Below are positions 8,847 to 16,782 of a stretch of 64,000 nt of DNA, one piece after another. The number at the start of each line of letters is the position of its first letter. Position 1 is the first letter of the stretch. The notes under the pieces are model-generated. The model did not search any database, was not told where the DNA came from, and was given only the letters and a program-made list of their open reading frames with translations. The DNA lies in contig NZ_BOOJ01000018.1 in the NCBI RefSeq assembly GCF_016863175.1, forward strand, positions 62,001 through 126,000, in the 5' to 3' direction. The position numbers and the translations under genes were made by a program. This DNA comes from Paraplanobispora siamensis (GTDB taxonomy: Bacteria > Actinomycetota > Actinomycetes > Streptosporangiales > Streptosporangiaceae).

Positions 8847-9815
8847 ATGGCTGGTGGGGGTAAGGGGTCCGGGCGACCCGCGAAGAAGAAGAGTCCGACC
8901 AAGGGCACGGGCGGCAACGTCCGCCGCGGCCTGGAGGGCAAGGGGGCGACCCCGCCGGCGCACATGCGGCACTGGTACAAGGACAAGGCGCGCACCGAGC
9001 GGATCGAGCGCGAGGAGAGGACCGGCAGGTCCTCCTCCTCGCGCCCGCAGACCCGCGCCCGGCGCAGCGAGGACACGCCCGAGTACATCGGCGGGCGCAA
9101 CCCCGTCGTCGAGGCGCTGCGCGCGGGCGTGCCGGCGAACGCGCTCTACGTCGCGCAGCGCATCGACAACGACGACCGGGTCAAGGAGTCCGTGCGCATC
9201 GCCGCCGACCGGGGCATCGCGATGCTGGAGGTCACCCGGGAGAAGCTCGACCGGCTGACCGAGGGCGGGGTGCACCAGGGCCTGGCCCTGCAGATCCCCG
9301 CCTACGACTACGCCCACCCCGAGGACCTGGTCGAGGCGGCCAGGGACGCCGCGGAGACCCCGCTGATCGTCGCCCTCGACGGCGTCACCGACCCGCGCAA
9401 CCTCGGCGCCATCGCCCGCTCCGCCACCGCCTTCGGCGCCCACGGGCTGGTCGTCCCCTCCCGGCGCTCGGCCGGGGTGACCGCCGGAGCCTGGAAGACC
9501 TCCGCGGGCACGCTGGCGACCATGTCCGTGGCGCGCGCGGCCAACCTCACCGCGACCCTGCGCGACTACCGCGACGCCGGCCTGTTCGTGATCGGCCTGG
9601 ACGGCGAGGGCACGGTCGACGTCGGCGACGCCAACCTCCTCGACGGCCCCCTGGTCGTGGTCGTCGGCTCCGAGGGCAAGGGCCTGTCCCGCCTCGTCCG
9701 CGAGGCCTGCGACCTGGTCGTCCGCATCCCCATGAACGCCGCCGCCGAGTCCCTCAACGCGGGCGTCGCCGCCGGCATCGCCCTCTACGAGGTGGCCCGC
9801 CACCGCAAGTCCTGA
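8847..9815 (+). CDS. rlmB: RlmB-type 23S rRNA (guanosine-2'-O)-methyltransferase
   Basis: This SPOUT-class (TrmH family) enzyme has 322 residues. The first 75 are a Lys/Arg/Gly-rich, probably rRNA-binding extension typical of actinobacterial members. A SpoU substrate-binding domain follows (YIGGRNPVVEALRAG, about 80-155), then the SPOUT knot domain with motif 1 (DPRNLGAIARSA), motif 2 (VVVGSEGKGL) and motif 3 (IPMNAAAESLNAGVA). It methylates a guanosine of the peptidyl-transferase region, using S-adenosylmethionine. I chose the ATG at 8847 because it lies just past the cysS stop; the longer upstream frame is a cysS shadow. Confidence 0.93.
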   Translation: MAGGGKGSGRPAKKKSPTKGTGGNVRRGLEGKGATPPAHMRHWYKDKARTERIEREERTGRSSSSRPQTRARRSEDTPEYIGGRNPVVEALRAGVPANALYVAQRIDNDDRVKESVRIAADRGIAMLEVTREKLDRLTEGGVHQGLALQIPAYDYAHPEDLVEAARDAAETPLIVALDGVTDPRNLGAIARSATAFGAHGLVVPSRRSAGVTAGAWKTSAGTLATMSVARAANLTATLRDYRDAGLFVIGLDGEGTVDVGDANLLDGPLVVVVGSEGKGLSRLVREACDLVVRIPMNAAAESLNAGVAAGIALYEVARHRKS

Positions 9816-9847
9816 CGGTTTCCCCCCGGCCCACACGCTTTACCTCA

Positions 9848-9877
9848 GTGACGCCGGGGGCCAATGCCGACTACACT
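9848..9877 (+). promoter_or_regulatory. Candidate sigma-70-type promoter of tRNA-Thr
   Basis: GTGACG (9848-9853) and TACACT (9872-9877) are separated by 18 bp and would start transcription about eight bases before the tRNA. The match is fair but unproven. Confidence 0.45.
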
Positions 9878-9891
9878 CGTCAGACGACCAT

Positions 9892-9964
9892 GCCGACGTA
9901 GCTCAATCGGCAGAGCATCTGTCTTGTAAACAGAAGGTCAGGGGTTCGATTCCCCTCGTCGGCT
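9892..9964 (+). tRNA. tRNA-Thr (anticodon UGU)
   Basis: A full cloverleaf is visible. The acceptor arms GCCGACG and CGTCGGC pair perfectly, with a D arm GCTC/GAGC, anticodon stem TCTGT/ACAGA with loop CTTGTAA (anticodon TGT), variable loop AGGTC, T arm AGGGG-TTCGATT-CCCCT and discriminator T. The CCA end is not encoded. Its 3' half is the integration site of the mobile element, and the gene is kept intact at the left junction. The matching right-hand copy at 27169-27211 is only a 3' fragment. Confidence 0.97.
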
Positions 9965-9965
9965 C
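9923..9965 (+). repeat. attL: 43-bp attachment-site repeat
   Basis: This copy spans the anticodon loop to the base after the tRNA-Thr 3' end and is identical over 43 bp to 27169-27211. The identity stops exactly on both sides (T versus C before, G versus A after), which marks the attachment core. Confidence 0.95.
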
Positions 9966-9973
9966 GCAGGTAG

Positions 9974-10008
9974 AAGGCCCCTTCCGAGGTTTGGAAGGGG
10001 CCTTTTCG
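9974..10008 (+). terminator. Intrinsic terminator after tRNA-Thr (element-borne)
   Basis: A perfect 12-bp stem (9974-9985 pairs with 9993-10004) with a 7-nt loop is followed by a short T run. It lies just inside the element, so the element supplies the tRNA with its own terminator. The original chromosomal terminator is now beyond attR at 27221-27257. Confidence 0.85.
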
Positions 10009-10015
10009 ATCTCTA

Positions 10016-10037
10016 TACAGCAGCGAAGTACAGCAAC
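10016..10037 (+). repeat. Left arm-type repeat: two TACAGCA copies 13 bp apart
   Basis: TACAGCA occurs at 10016-10022 and 10029-10035. The full 22-bp block matches 27063-27084 at the opposite end of the element in 20 of 22 positions and in the same orientation. It is probably an arm-type binding site for integrase or excisionase. Confidence 0.6.
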
Positions 10038-10069
10038 GTGAGCGGAAGATTCCTGCCTACGGCTGCTGC

Positions 10070-10477
10070 TCACCTCACGCCGAGCTCCTTACGCATCAGT
10101 CTCAGGTACTCATCGAACGCAGCTGTGATCGGTACCTGATCGCCCTTCCCATCCGTCCGGAAGTACGCCATGAGTTCCTTGGTCGCCTTATCGGCCGCAC
10201 TGTAGGTAGAGGCAGACGCGAAGATCTGGACGGTCAGAAGCCGGTTGTACAGTGAATCAAAGTCGTCCGCTTCGAGGTCTGACGGCGCTGGGCCTTCGTC
10301 GTACGGAGTATGACGCGCCGCGTTCGACCAGTAGCGTTCGAAGACCCTGAGGAACTCTACGTACGCCTCCCGTCGCTGATCATAGAGGCGTCCTTTTGCT
10401 TCCCGCCGTCCTTGCATGTATTGGCCGAGTGCCACTCCAGCGAGGGCACTTAACGCTCCTAGAACGACTGACCACAC
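10070..10477 (-). CDS. Hypothetical protein with N-terminal membrane anchor
   Basis: This 135-residue protein starts with one hydrophobic helix (WSVVLGALSALAGVALGQYM), followed by a charged, helical cytoplasmic part rich in aromatic and acidic residues. I recognise no domain. Similar one-span helical proteins are common next to integrases of actinomycete elements and phages. The GTG start at 10477 has an AAGGAG site nearby. The gene is the leftmost of the element and is separated from int by a strong terminator, so it is probably transcribed on its own. Base composition is lower in GC than the chromosome next to it. Confidence 0.7.
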   Translation of the reverse strand: MWSVVLGALSALAGVALGQYMQGRREAKGRLYDQRREAYVEFLRVFERYWSNAARHTPYDEGPAPSDLEADDFDSLYNRLLTVQIFASASTYSAADKATKELMAYFRTDGKGDQVPITAAFDEYLRLMRKELGVR

Positions 10478-10556
10478 AGGAGGACTCCTTCGCGATCGTG
10501 GATGATCGAGTCACATGATCGAGCATTGGACAGCCTGTGCGCGAGCTGATGCATAG

Positions 10557-10588
10557 CAAACGCTCCGCCTTGATGGACGGAGCGTTTG
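10557..10588 (-). terminator. Hairpin terminator downstream of int
   Basis: A perfect 11-bp stem (10557-10567 pairs with 10578-10588) with a 10-nt loop lies 54 bp beyond the int stop and closes the repSA-xis-int unit. Confidence 0.75.
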
Positions 10589-10642
10589 CGAGCTCTGGGG
10601 AGGATGCCAGCTCAGCGCATCGACATATGCTCCCTTCGTTTC

Positions 10643-11878
10643 CTAGTCCCCGTGCTGAAGAGTCTGTGCCAGCCGGCCGAGAGCCTTTCTGGTCTCCGGG
10701 CTGGAGATCTGCGTGTAGACGTTCATGGTCATCGAGATCTGGGAGTGCCGCAGGATGCGCATCGCGACGCGGGGGTGAACGTCGAGGGCGGCCAACAGCG
10801 ACGCGCAGGTGTGCCGGGTGTCGTGGACGCGAATGCGGGGGACGCCGGCCTTCCGGCAGTGCGCCTCGAAAGCGCGGTTGAGGTTGCGCGGTTCGATCGG
10901 GGTTCCCTTCCGGGTGGTGAACACGAGGTCGGAGTCCTGCCACTTCTCGCCCGCGCTCTCACGGGCTTCCCGCTGGGCATCCTGGCGATGCTTGAGGGCG
11001 GCGATGCACAGCCCGAGCAGCGGCAGGGACGCCGTCGAGTCGTCCGTCTTGGTTCGGTCGCGGTGGAGGAGCTTGCCGCTCACCCGGGTGAGTTGGTGAG
11101 CGATGTGCAGTTCTTCGCCGTCCAGGTCGACGCAGTCCCAGACCAGGCCGAGCACCTCACCACGGCGCAGGCCGAGAACGAGGATCAGCACATAGGCCGC
11201 ATACAACGGGTCGTCGACCGCCCGCAGGTGTTCGAGGAACCGCCGCGCCTCGTCGACGCTCCAGACCGGATAGTGGCGCTTCTTCTTCGTCTTGCTCGCA
11301 CTCGGCACCATGGTCAGCGCCGCCACATTCTTTGAGATCATCTCCTCTCTGATCGCCTGGTTGAGCGCCGCGCGGAGGGTCCGGCGGATGGCTGCGATCG
11401 TGCTCCGGGACGGATAGCTCTTGCAGCACTCCCCGAGGGCACAGCACTTGCGCCTGCCCTCCGGCCGCTTATGGTCCTTCTTCTGATCACAGCAGGTGCA
11501 GAGCGTCGGCAGCGTGTTGAGCCAGGTCTGAACGTCCCGGACCGTGAGCTTGTCGAGCCGCTTCTTACCCAGGCCGGGGACGATGTAGAGCCGGACGAGC
11601 GGCTCATAAGCCACGTAGGTCGTCGGCTCCCGGTTGGGCTCCACCACTTCGGCAAGCCAGCGCGTCAGGTACGCGGCAACCGTGGGGTGCTTGGTCGGCA
11701 CCGGCCCCTTGTTCGCCAGTTCGTGGAGCTTGAGCCACTTCTCGTGGGTCTCCTCGCGGGTCTTGCCGTAGGCCCACTTGCGGGTCTTCTTGCCCTCGGG
11801 CGTGGTGACCCAGACGTAGCCCGCCCAGCCGTCCTTGTAGGGGAAGACCGAGCCCTCACCGTTCGCTCGCTTACCCAT
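10643..11878 (-). CDS. int: Site-specific tyrosine recombinase (AICE integrase)
   Basis: This 411-residue phage-type integrase inserts and excises the element at tRNA-Thr. An N-terminal arm-binding domain (about 8-55, GSVFPYKDGWAGYVWV) is followed by a SAM-like core-binding domain (about 65-180) and the catalytic domain. Visible catalytic residues are Arg in LGLRRGEVLGL, the HDTRHTCASLL box (His-x-x-Arg) and the nucleophilic Tyr in MNVYTQI. A Cys-rich insertion (CTCC ... CCALGECC, about 120-150) is typical of actinobacterial integrases of this group and may bind zinc. The start overlaps the xis stop by ATGA. Confidence 0.95.
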   Translation of the reverse strand: MGKRANGEGSVFPYKDGWAGYVWVTTPEGKKTRKWAYGKTREETHEKWLKLHELANKGPVPTKHPTVAAYLTRWLAEVVEPNREPTTYVAYEPLVRLYIVPGLGKKRLDKLTVRDVQTWLNTLPTLCTCCDQKKDHKRPEGRRKCCALGECCKSYPSRSTIAAIRRTLRAALNQAIREEMISKNVAALTMVPSASKTKKKRHYPVWSVDEARRFLEHLRAVDDPLYAAYVLILVLGLRRGEVLGLVWDCVDLDGEELHIAHQLTRVSGKLLHRDRTKTDDSTASLPLLGLCIAALKHRQDAQREARESAGEKWQDSDLVFTTRKGTPIEPRNLNRAFEAHCRKAGVPRIRVHDTRHTCASLLAALDVHPRVAMRILRHSQISMTMNVYTQISSPETRKALGRLAQTLQHGD

Positions 11879-12063
11879 CAGGCAGCCTCCTCACAGAGCC
11901 GGGTCACGTAGTCGTTGAGTGCGGATTCCGGGATGCGGCGGCACCGTTCACCGACGAGGACGGAGGCGAGTTCGCCGGAACGGATGAGCTGGTAGACGGT
12001 CCACCGGCTGACCTGGAGAGCGGCCATGGCCTGGGGGACGGTGAGCAACTTGGGACTACTCAT
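11878..12063 (-). CDS. xis: Excisionase, MerR-type helix-turn-helix
   Basis: This 61-residue protein is a single winged helix of the excisionase/MerR type: LLTVPQAMAALQVSRWTVYQLIRSG is the HTH and CRRIPESALNDYV the wing and closing helix. Such proteins bend DNA at attL and attR and steer the integrase toward excision. The gene overlaps the replication gene by 8 bp upstream and int by 4 bp downstream, the usual repSA-xis-int order. Confidence 0.93.
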   Translation of the reverse strand: MSSPKLLTVPQAMAALQVSRWTVYQLIRSGELASVLVGERCRRIPESALNDYVTRLCEEAA

Positions 12064-13426
12064 GGCCGCCTCCCGAGTCCGGGAGACGGGTACAGGTCAG
12101 AGCGGCGGCGAGGACCGCGTCACCGATCGAGTAGCCCTTGCCCGCGTACTCCCATTCGGAGATCACGAGGATGGTGTCTTCGTCGAAGAGGGGAAGCCGC
12201 CCGGTGGTGATCGCTTCCTCACGCATGTGATCGGCCCGCGCCTCGCGCAGCGCGCCGAGGGTGGTGGAGTAGCGGCGGGATTTGGTGGAGAAGTGGCCGC
12301 GGAAGCCGAGCATGTGCGCCCACGGGATCAGCCGGAGATCGGCCAGTTCTTCCAGTGCCCCAAGCCGGAGACACTCGGCGATCAGCCGCCGGGCATGCTC
12401 ACGTAGCGGCAAGGCGGCCAGGTCCTCCAAGGCGCTGACGCGCCGGTCCAGGGTGCCGACGCATTCGGCGGCCTTGGTGGCGTACTTGGCGATGTAGCCG
12501 GCCACGGCCTGGTCGGTCAGTTCGCCGCCCAGAGTGATGGGCCGGATGTCGAGCTGGGATCCCCAGCGCAGCACCCGAGCGAGTTCACCCCCAGCCGCCG
12601 GAGCCGTGACCGCCACGGCGGAGGTGGCATGCCGTACAGCGTCCGCCAGGGCGTCAGCCGTCGCCCAGGCCGGGGGCGGGGAGGTCGGTCCGGCGGGGCC
12701 GTCGAGACGGATGACAGCGTGGAAGTGCACGACGCCGCGTCTCTGGTACTCGGCGACCTTGGCGAAGGAGACCACGGCCTGTTCCCGCAGCTCTCGCAGG
12801 GTCAGGCCCGCGGCCTTGGCCAGGCGGCGGCGCAGGGCCAGGGTGAAGCGCCGCCACAGCTCCGGGGCCAGGGCGTTGAACAGCACCGAGCCTGCGTAGT
12901 CGTAGCACTCCGGGCACAGCGGCTCTCCAAGGCATGTCTCGTCGGCCCCGTGCCGGGCCGTACAGGACATCACCCGCCCGTGCGGACACGTCGAAGCATC
13001 ACGCCGGGCGTGGCAGGGCAGGACCTTCCCGCCCTTCTCCCGCCGGGCATGGACGAGGCCGAAGGACGGCGCGGTCAGGGTGACGAACAGGCACGGGTGA
13101 GCGGTGACCGACTCGGGGACGCCCTTGCCCCCGACCAGGCCCGCCCGGACCAGTTGGTAGGTGTCGGCTCGGTAGGTCTCGGCGCAGGCGGGGCAGCGCG
13201 AGGCCCGGCGGGTCTTGCACGGCACCCGCAAGATGCCGTCCGGCTCGTGGCGGGTGCTGTAGCGGTGCAGCAGGGCGCCCGTGGCGGGGTCGATGTGCTC
13301 GACGTGGCCGCGCAGGTGGATGGGCTGTAGGCAGCCGCCGGTGCGGCGGATCTGCGTGGCCCAGCGGGCGTAGTGGGGATCGTTGAGCCGAGAGATCATC
13401 TCGGCTACTGCGTGTGTGCTTGGCAT
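12056..13426 (-). CDS. RepSA-like replication initiator protein
   Basis: This 456-residue protein resembles the RepSA initiators of pSAM2-type elements, which drive rolling-circle replication after excision. It has the FVTLTAPSFG motif, an HUH-like motif in RRGVVHFHAVIRLDG (about residue 230) and a Tyr-containing GYIAKYATKA motif (about 315) that carries the probable nicking tyrosine. Several Cys pairs (CPAC; CPECYDYAG) suggest a zinc site. It is the first gene of the repSA-xis-int unit. The double-stranded origin is usually in or near this gene, but I cannot place it. Confidence 0.88.
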   Translation of the reverse strand: MPSTHAVAEMISRLNDPHYARWATQIRRTGGCLQPIHLRGHVEHIDPATGALLHRYSTRHEPDGILRVPCKTRRASRCPACAETYRADTYQLVRAGLVGGKGVPESVTAHPCLFVTLTAPSFGLVHARREKGGKVLPCHARRDASTCPHGRVMSCTARHGADETCLGEPLCPECYDYAGSVLFNALAPELWRRFTLALRRRLAKAAGLTLRELREQAVVSFAKVAEYQRRGVVHFHAVIRLDGPAGPTSPPPAWATADALADAVRHATSAVAVTAPAAGGELARVLRWGSQLDIRPITLGGELTDQAVAGYIAKYATKAAECVGTLDRRVSALEDLAALPLREHARRLIAECLRLGALEELADLRLIPWAHMLGFRGHFSTKSRRYSTTLGALREARADHMREEAITTGRLPLFDEDTILVISEWEYAGKGYSIGDAVLAAALTCTRLPDSGGGHE

Positions 13427-13528
13427 GATGGGGCAGTCCCTTCCGGGCTGATGGGTTCGGCATGGGATGGCCCCCGGCGTGACGAACGTCTTGGCGGATG
13501 TGTGGTCACGCCGGGGGCGCCGAAGGTC

Positions 13529-13666
13529 TCAGCAGAAGCCGAGGCCCTCGCAGTGCAGGCAGGTTTCGGAGTAGCTGTCGACGCCGGTCCCGCCGCAGTG
13601 GCAGCACTGCCAGCGCTTGGGAGCTAGGTCGACGAGCGGGGCGCGGTCGTCTTGGTGCTCGGTCAT
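13529..13666 (-). CDS. Small protein with two CXXCXGXG zinc motifs
   Basis: This 45-residue protein has two DnaJ-type CXXCXGXG motifs in its C-terminal half (CCHCGGTG and CLHCEGLG), enough to hold one zinc ion. It has a clear GGAGGTGG ribosome site and its ATG overlaps the stop of the preceding gene (ATGA). Tiny zinc-ribbon proteins of this kind are common between repSA and spd genes in AICEs. Their role is unknown. Confidence 0.75.
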   Translation of the reverse strand: MTEHQDDRAPLVDLAPKRWQCCHCGGTGVDSYSETCLHCEGLGFC

Positions 13667-13839
13667 GTGATCCACCTCCCTCCGTCCCGCTTGGGCGCGG
13701 TATCGAGGTACACGCGCCAGGTGTATGGCCGATGTGGCAGCGGCCGGACGGGCGAGATCGAGCCGATCGGCAGGATTCTCCGGATCTTGTTGACGGCGTG
13801 GACGACTTCGGCGTGGGTGCCGTCGATGCGGATCTTCAT
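13663..13839 (-). CDS. Small AICE protein, unknown function
   Basis: This 58-residue frame begins MKIRIDGTHAEVVHAVNKIRR and ends GGRWIT. The ATGA overlap with the zinc-motif gene downstream and the 17-bp spacing from the gene upstream support it as a coupled member of the transfer operon. The N-terminal beta-strand/helix pattern (KIRIDGTHAEV) looks like a small alpha/beta fold. No family is recognised. Confidence 0.65.
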   Translation of the reverse strand: MKIRIDGTHAEVVHAVNKIRRILPIGSISPVRPLPHRPYTWRVYLDTAPKRDGGRWIT

Positions 13840-13856
13840 GGCGGTTCCTTTTCTCT

Positions 13857-14210
13857 TCAGGCGGCCGGGGCCGAGGTGTTGGGCGGTTCGGGGGCGACGC
13901 AGCCCTTGTAGGACTGCTCGGCTTCGTGCCGGGCGCGAGCGGCGGCCGGGATGCCGACCGCGACGTAGGCGACCGGGCCGAAGGCACGGGTGACCCGGTA
14001 GTGGGCTTCCTCGCGGTCCCGGGGGTCGGGTTCGGTGCCGAGGAGTGCGGCGATGTCGTCGATCTCGGCGCGGAGCTCGTCGTCATCGCCCTCGATGAAG
14101 TGGTGGACGTTGACGGAGTACGGGGCCGGGAGGCCAGGCGTGGCAGCCAGGCAGGCGGCCAACTCGATCAGGCCCTTGAGCAGGGCGTTTCGGTGTTCGT
14201 CGGTGTTCAT
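13857..14210 (-). CDS. AICE-associated hypothetical protein
   Basis: This 117-residue acidic protein lies in the spd/tra gene string. It has a helical N terminus (MNTDEHRNALLKGLIELAACLAA), an acidic middle (EGDDDELRAEIDDIAALLG) and a conserved-looking AFGPVAYVAVGIPAAAR segment. It has no signal peptide and no known domain. The spacing (18 bp to the spdB-like gene) fits one transcript. The function is not known. Confidence 0.65.
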   Translation of the reverse strand: MNTDEHRNALLKGLIELAACLAATPGLPAPYSVNVHHFIEGDDDELRAEIDDIAALLGTEPDPRDREEAHYRVTRAFGPVAYVAVGIPAAARARHEAEQSYKGCVAPEPPNTSAPAA

Positions 14211-14228
14211 GGTGGTTCTCCCTTCGGT

Positions 14229-14912
14229 TCAGGCGGGTTCGGGACTGTCGCGCAGGGTGCGCAACAGGTCGGAGGCGAGTTGGGCCGAGACCCCGAGCCG
14301 GGCGCGCAGGGCGTCGGCGGTGATTGGGCGGCCGTGCTTGGCGTGGTGCTCGTCGGCGATGCGCCGGGCGAAGTCGACGAGCGCGGCGGCCGGACCGGTC
14401 TGGCTCTTGTCGGATACGGCCGGGCCGGGCGGAGCCAGTTCGGCGGGTACGGCCGAGGTAGGTTGTACGGCCTGCGCCACAGGCACGGGCGCGGGGGTCG
14501 GAGACGGGTCGGGAGGAGCAGCCGAGGTACGGCGTTCCAGCATGGAGACCGCGATCAGGAACGCCCCGGCGGGAGTCGCGGCGCAGATCCATCCCCAGGC
14601 GGACGGATCGGCCTGCGCCAGGTTCGCCGCCAGGGACAGGACGATCCCGCCGACCAGGACGAGCGTGGGCCAGGAGATCCACCCGGTTCGCCGGCGGCTG
14701 GTCTTGCGGTCCCGCTGGCGTTCCCGCGCGGCCATGACACACGTCAGATCGACGCAGACCGCCACCGCCCAGGCCATCCAGCCGCTCTGTCCGTGCTCGG
14801 TGGCGGTGTCGCGGATGTGGGTGAAGCTGCCCGCCCCGGCGATCAGGGCGAGGATCAGCACCGGGGCCGAGTCGGCGAGCCGTACGGTCAGGCGGGGCGC
14901 GTTCGTGGTCAT
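14229..14912 (-). CDS. SpdB-like DUF2637 spread protein
   Basis: This 227-residue protein has about four hydrophobic helices in residues 15-130 (APVLILALIAGAGSFTHI, WMAWAVAVCVDLTCVMAA, WPTLVLVGGIVLSLAANLAQ, AGAFLIAVSMLE) with the DUF2637 pattern. A Pro-rich linker and a C-terminal helical DNA-binding-like segment (PITADALRARLGVSAQLASDLLRTL) follow. DUF2637 proteins of AICEs and plasmids assist spread of the element through the recipient mycelium. I chose the ATG at 14912 because a GGGAGGA site precedes it; an ATG 21 bp upstream has none. Confidence 0.8.
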   Translation of the reverse strand: MTTNAPRLTVRLADSAPVLILALIAGAGSFTHIRDTATEHGQSGWMAWAVAVCVDLTCVMAARERQRDRKTSRRRTGWISWPTLVLVGGIVLSLAANLAQADPSAWGWICAATPAGAFLIAVSMLERRTSAAPPDPSPTPAPVPVAQAVQPTSAVPAELAPPGPAVSDKSQTGPAAALVDFARRIADEHHAKHGRPITADALRARLGVSAQLASDLLRTLRDSPEPA

Positions 14913-14936
14913 CGCGGGTGTCCTCCCTTCCATTGC

Positions 14937-16310
14937 TCAGGCGGCGAGTTCGGGGTTACCGGCACCGGGCAGTTCGTGACCCAGGCCGGAGGCGGCGACC
15001 TGAGCCCACGAGGGGGTCAGCTCCGCGTGGGCTTCGGAGGCCCGCTTGGCGGCGTCGGTGGAGACGTAGCCGGAGCGCGCCCGCGACCAGCGGCCATCGG
15101 AGCCGGTGACCACGGCTACGCCGGGCTGTTCCGGGGCGATGGAGCGGGCCGCTACGAGTGACTCGGGGTCGAGGTCGCCCAGGGTCATCACGGCGGTTTC
15201 GGGATCGTTGACCCGGTGGCAGACCCGCCCGCCGATCTGGGCACGTAGGGCGGTCACTCCGGGGCCGAGGTCGGAGCCGATGCGCTGACCCGAGAGCACC
15301 AGGTGGATGCCGAGGGCACGACCGAGCTGAGCGATGCGCAGCAGCGCGGTAGCCGTACGGGTGATCTGATCCTTTTCGGCCTTGTCGGCGCTGAGGAACA
15401 GCTCCGCCAGCTCGTCGACCAGGACCACGACCGGGATGGGCCGCAAGGCGTCCGGGAGCTGCCAGATATCGCGCACCGCGTAGCGGCGGCAGGCGAGCAT
15501 GCGCGCGCCCATCATCGCGATCAGGTCCGACAGCAGGTCGAGGCATTCGGCGCGGGTGGTGGCCAGCGCCGACAGCCGTGCCTCGTAAGCCGACAGCTCC
15601 ATGCCGCCCTTGAGGTCGAAGCCGACCAAAGCGACCGGTTGCGGAGCCAGACCGACCAGGAGTGCGTTGATCAGGTTGGACTTGCCCGACTGGGTGGCAC
15701 CCGCGTTCATCCAGTGCGGGATGAGCCGGAAGTCCATCCGCCAGGCCGCGCCAGTCTCCAGGACCCCGACGACCGGCCTCAGCAGGTCATCGGCCCGCCA
15801 GCCGCCGGGCGGCTCCATCGGGGCCACCGCGGGGGCGATGTGGGTGAGCGGGTCGGCGGTGATGCCCTGGAGGGTGACGCGGCCGGGCCGGGAGCCCACG
15901 ACCCGGACCGCTTCGATCCGCCAGGCGTGCGCCAGCCGCTCGCACACCTTGGCGTAGTCGTCGGGGATCTGCCCGTCGAGCAGGTGGAAGGTGATGCGGA
16001 AGCCGTTGCGGGTGGGCCGGGGCAGGCCCATCCACGGCTTGGTGTCGACCGCGATCCGCTGAAAGCGCCGCTTGACCCGTACGACGCCGGTCGAGGCGAC
16101 CAGGCCAGGAACCGTGGTGAACCACCAGCGCTGCCGCTTCTTGGTCAGCCCGCAGCCGGAGGCCACGTGCCGCCAGGTCCAGCGCAGCCAGATCACTTTG
16201 CGCGGGAAGATCAGCGCGTACCAGTAGGAGAGCGGAGCCCAGCGCCGCCAGACGATCAGGAGCAGCAGGACGGCCAGGACCTTGACCAGGGGGTGGCTGA
16301 CGTCGATCAT
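14937..16310 (-). CDS. TraSA-like FtsK/SpoIIIE DNA translocase (conjugation pump)
   Basis: This 457-residue membrane ATPase starts with hydrophobic helices (VLAVLLLLIVWRRWAPLSYWYALIF, about 10-35) and continues with an FtsK domain: Walker A GATQSGKSN (about residue 215), Walker B VVVLVDELAEL (about 310) and a sensor region LVLSGQRIGSD. In AICEs a single such protein moves double-stranded element DNA between hyphae. The ATG at 16310 follows a GGCGGAG site and overlaps the upstream stop by one base (TGATG). It is the main transfer gene of the element. Confidence 0.92.
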   Translation of the reverse strand: MIDVSHPLVKVLAVLLLLIVWRRWAPLSYWYALIFPRKVIWLRWTWRHVASGCGLTKKRQRWWFTTVPGLVASTGVVRVKRRFQRIAVDTKPWMGLPRPTRNGFRITFHLLDGQIPDDYAKVCERLAHAWRIEAVRVVGSRPGRVTLQGITADPLTHIAPAVAPMEPPGGWRADDLLRPVVGVLETGAAWRMDFRLIPHWMNAGATQSGKSNLINALLVGLAPQPVALVGFDLKGGMELSAYEARLSALATTRAECLDLLSDLIAMMGARMLACRRYAVRDIWQLPDALRPIPVVVLVDELAELFLSADKAEKDQITRTATALLRIAQLGRALGIHLVLSGQRIGSDLGPGVTALRAQIGGRVCHRVNDPETAVMTLGDLDPESLVAARSIAPEQPGVAVVTGSDGRWSRARSGYVSTDAAKRASEAHAELTPSWAQVAASGLGHELPGAGNPELAA

Positions 16311-16645
16311 CACTCCGCCCCCGTTCTGATTGAGACGGCCGGGGCGAAGGACTGGGCGCGGTAGGAGATCCCCCACCGGTCGCCCTGCACCCAGACATAG
16401 CCGACCAGGCCGATCGGGACGATCTCCTCACCGGCGATCACGGACGGTTCGGGGGTGGTGCTGACCTTGACGAGCTCCATCCGGTTGAAGCCGTCCTCAA
16501 CCAGCAGGGTGAGCTCGTACATGACGTTGCCGTCCTTGTCGCGCTTGATCTCGCCGGTCTCCTTGTTGACCAGGCGCGGCTTGGGCGGCTTGACGCAGGT
16601 GATCTGGAGCTTGGTGACGTCGACGGGGATGGGGATGGTACGCAT
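16310..16645 (-). CDS. Conserved AICE protein upstream of traSA
   Basis: This 111-residue beta-rich protein (TKLQITCVKPPKPRLVNKETG ... YELTLLVEDG ... YVWVQGDRWGISYRA) may have an OB-like or barrel fold. Genes of this type sit directly before traSA in many AICEs and are left unnamed. It opens the long minus-strand transfer operon, divergent from the GntR repressor gene, so its promoter is probably the one under KorSA-type control. Confidence 0.7.
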   Translation of the reverse strand: MRTIPIPVDVTKLQITCVKPPKPRLVNKETGEIKRDKDGNVMYELTLLVEDGFNRMELVKVSTTPEPSVIAGEEIVPIGLVGYVWVQGDRWGISYRAQSFAPAVSIRTGAE

Positions 16646-16687
16646 GATCGTTTCCTTTGTTCGTTGAACTCTTAGGACTCATGGAAC

Positions 16688-16703
16688 ACTTGGAATTCTA
16701 AGT
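16688..16703. promoter_or_regulatory. Candidate operator between tra operon and GntR gene
   Basis: ACTTGGAATTCTAAGT is a 16-bp near-palindrome (14 of 16 bases symmetric) in the AT-rich, 137-bp divergent promoter region. A GntR-type repressor encoded next to it is the likely ligand. Confidence 0.5.
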
Positions 16704-16782
16704 TGTCAATGAGTACTTCGACTTCTTGGTTGGTTTCTTTGCGGGGCTGTGCTGAACTGGTGGCGAGACGAGGAGAGTCCTG

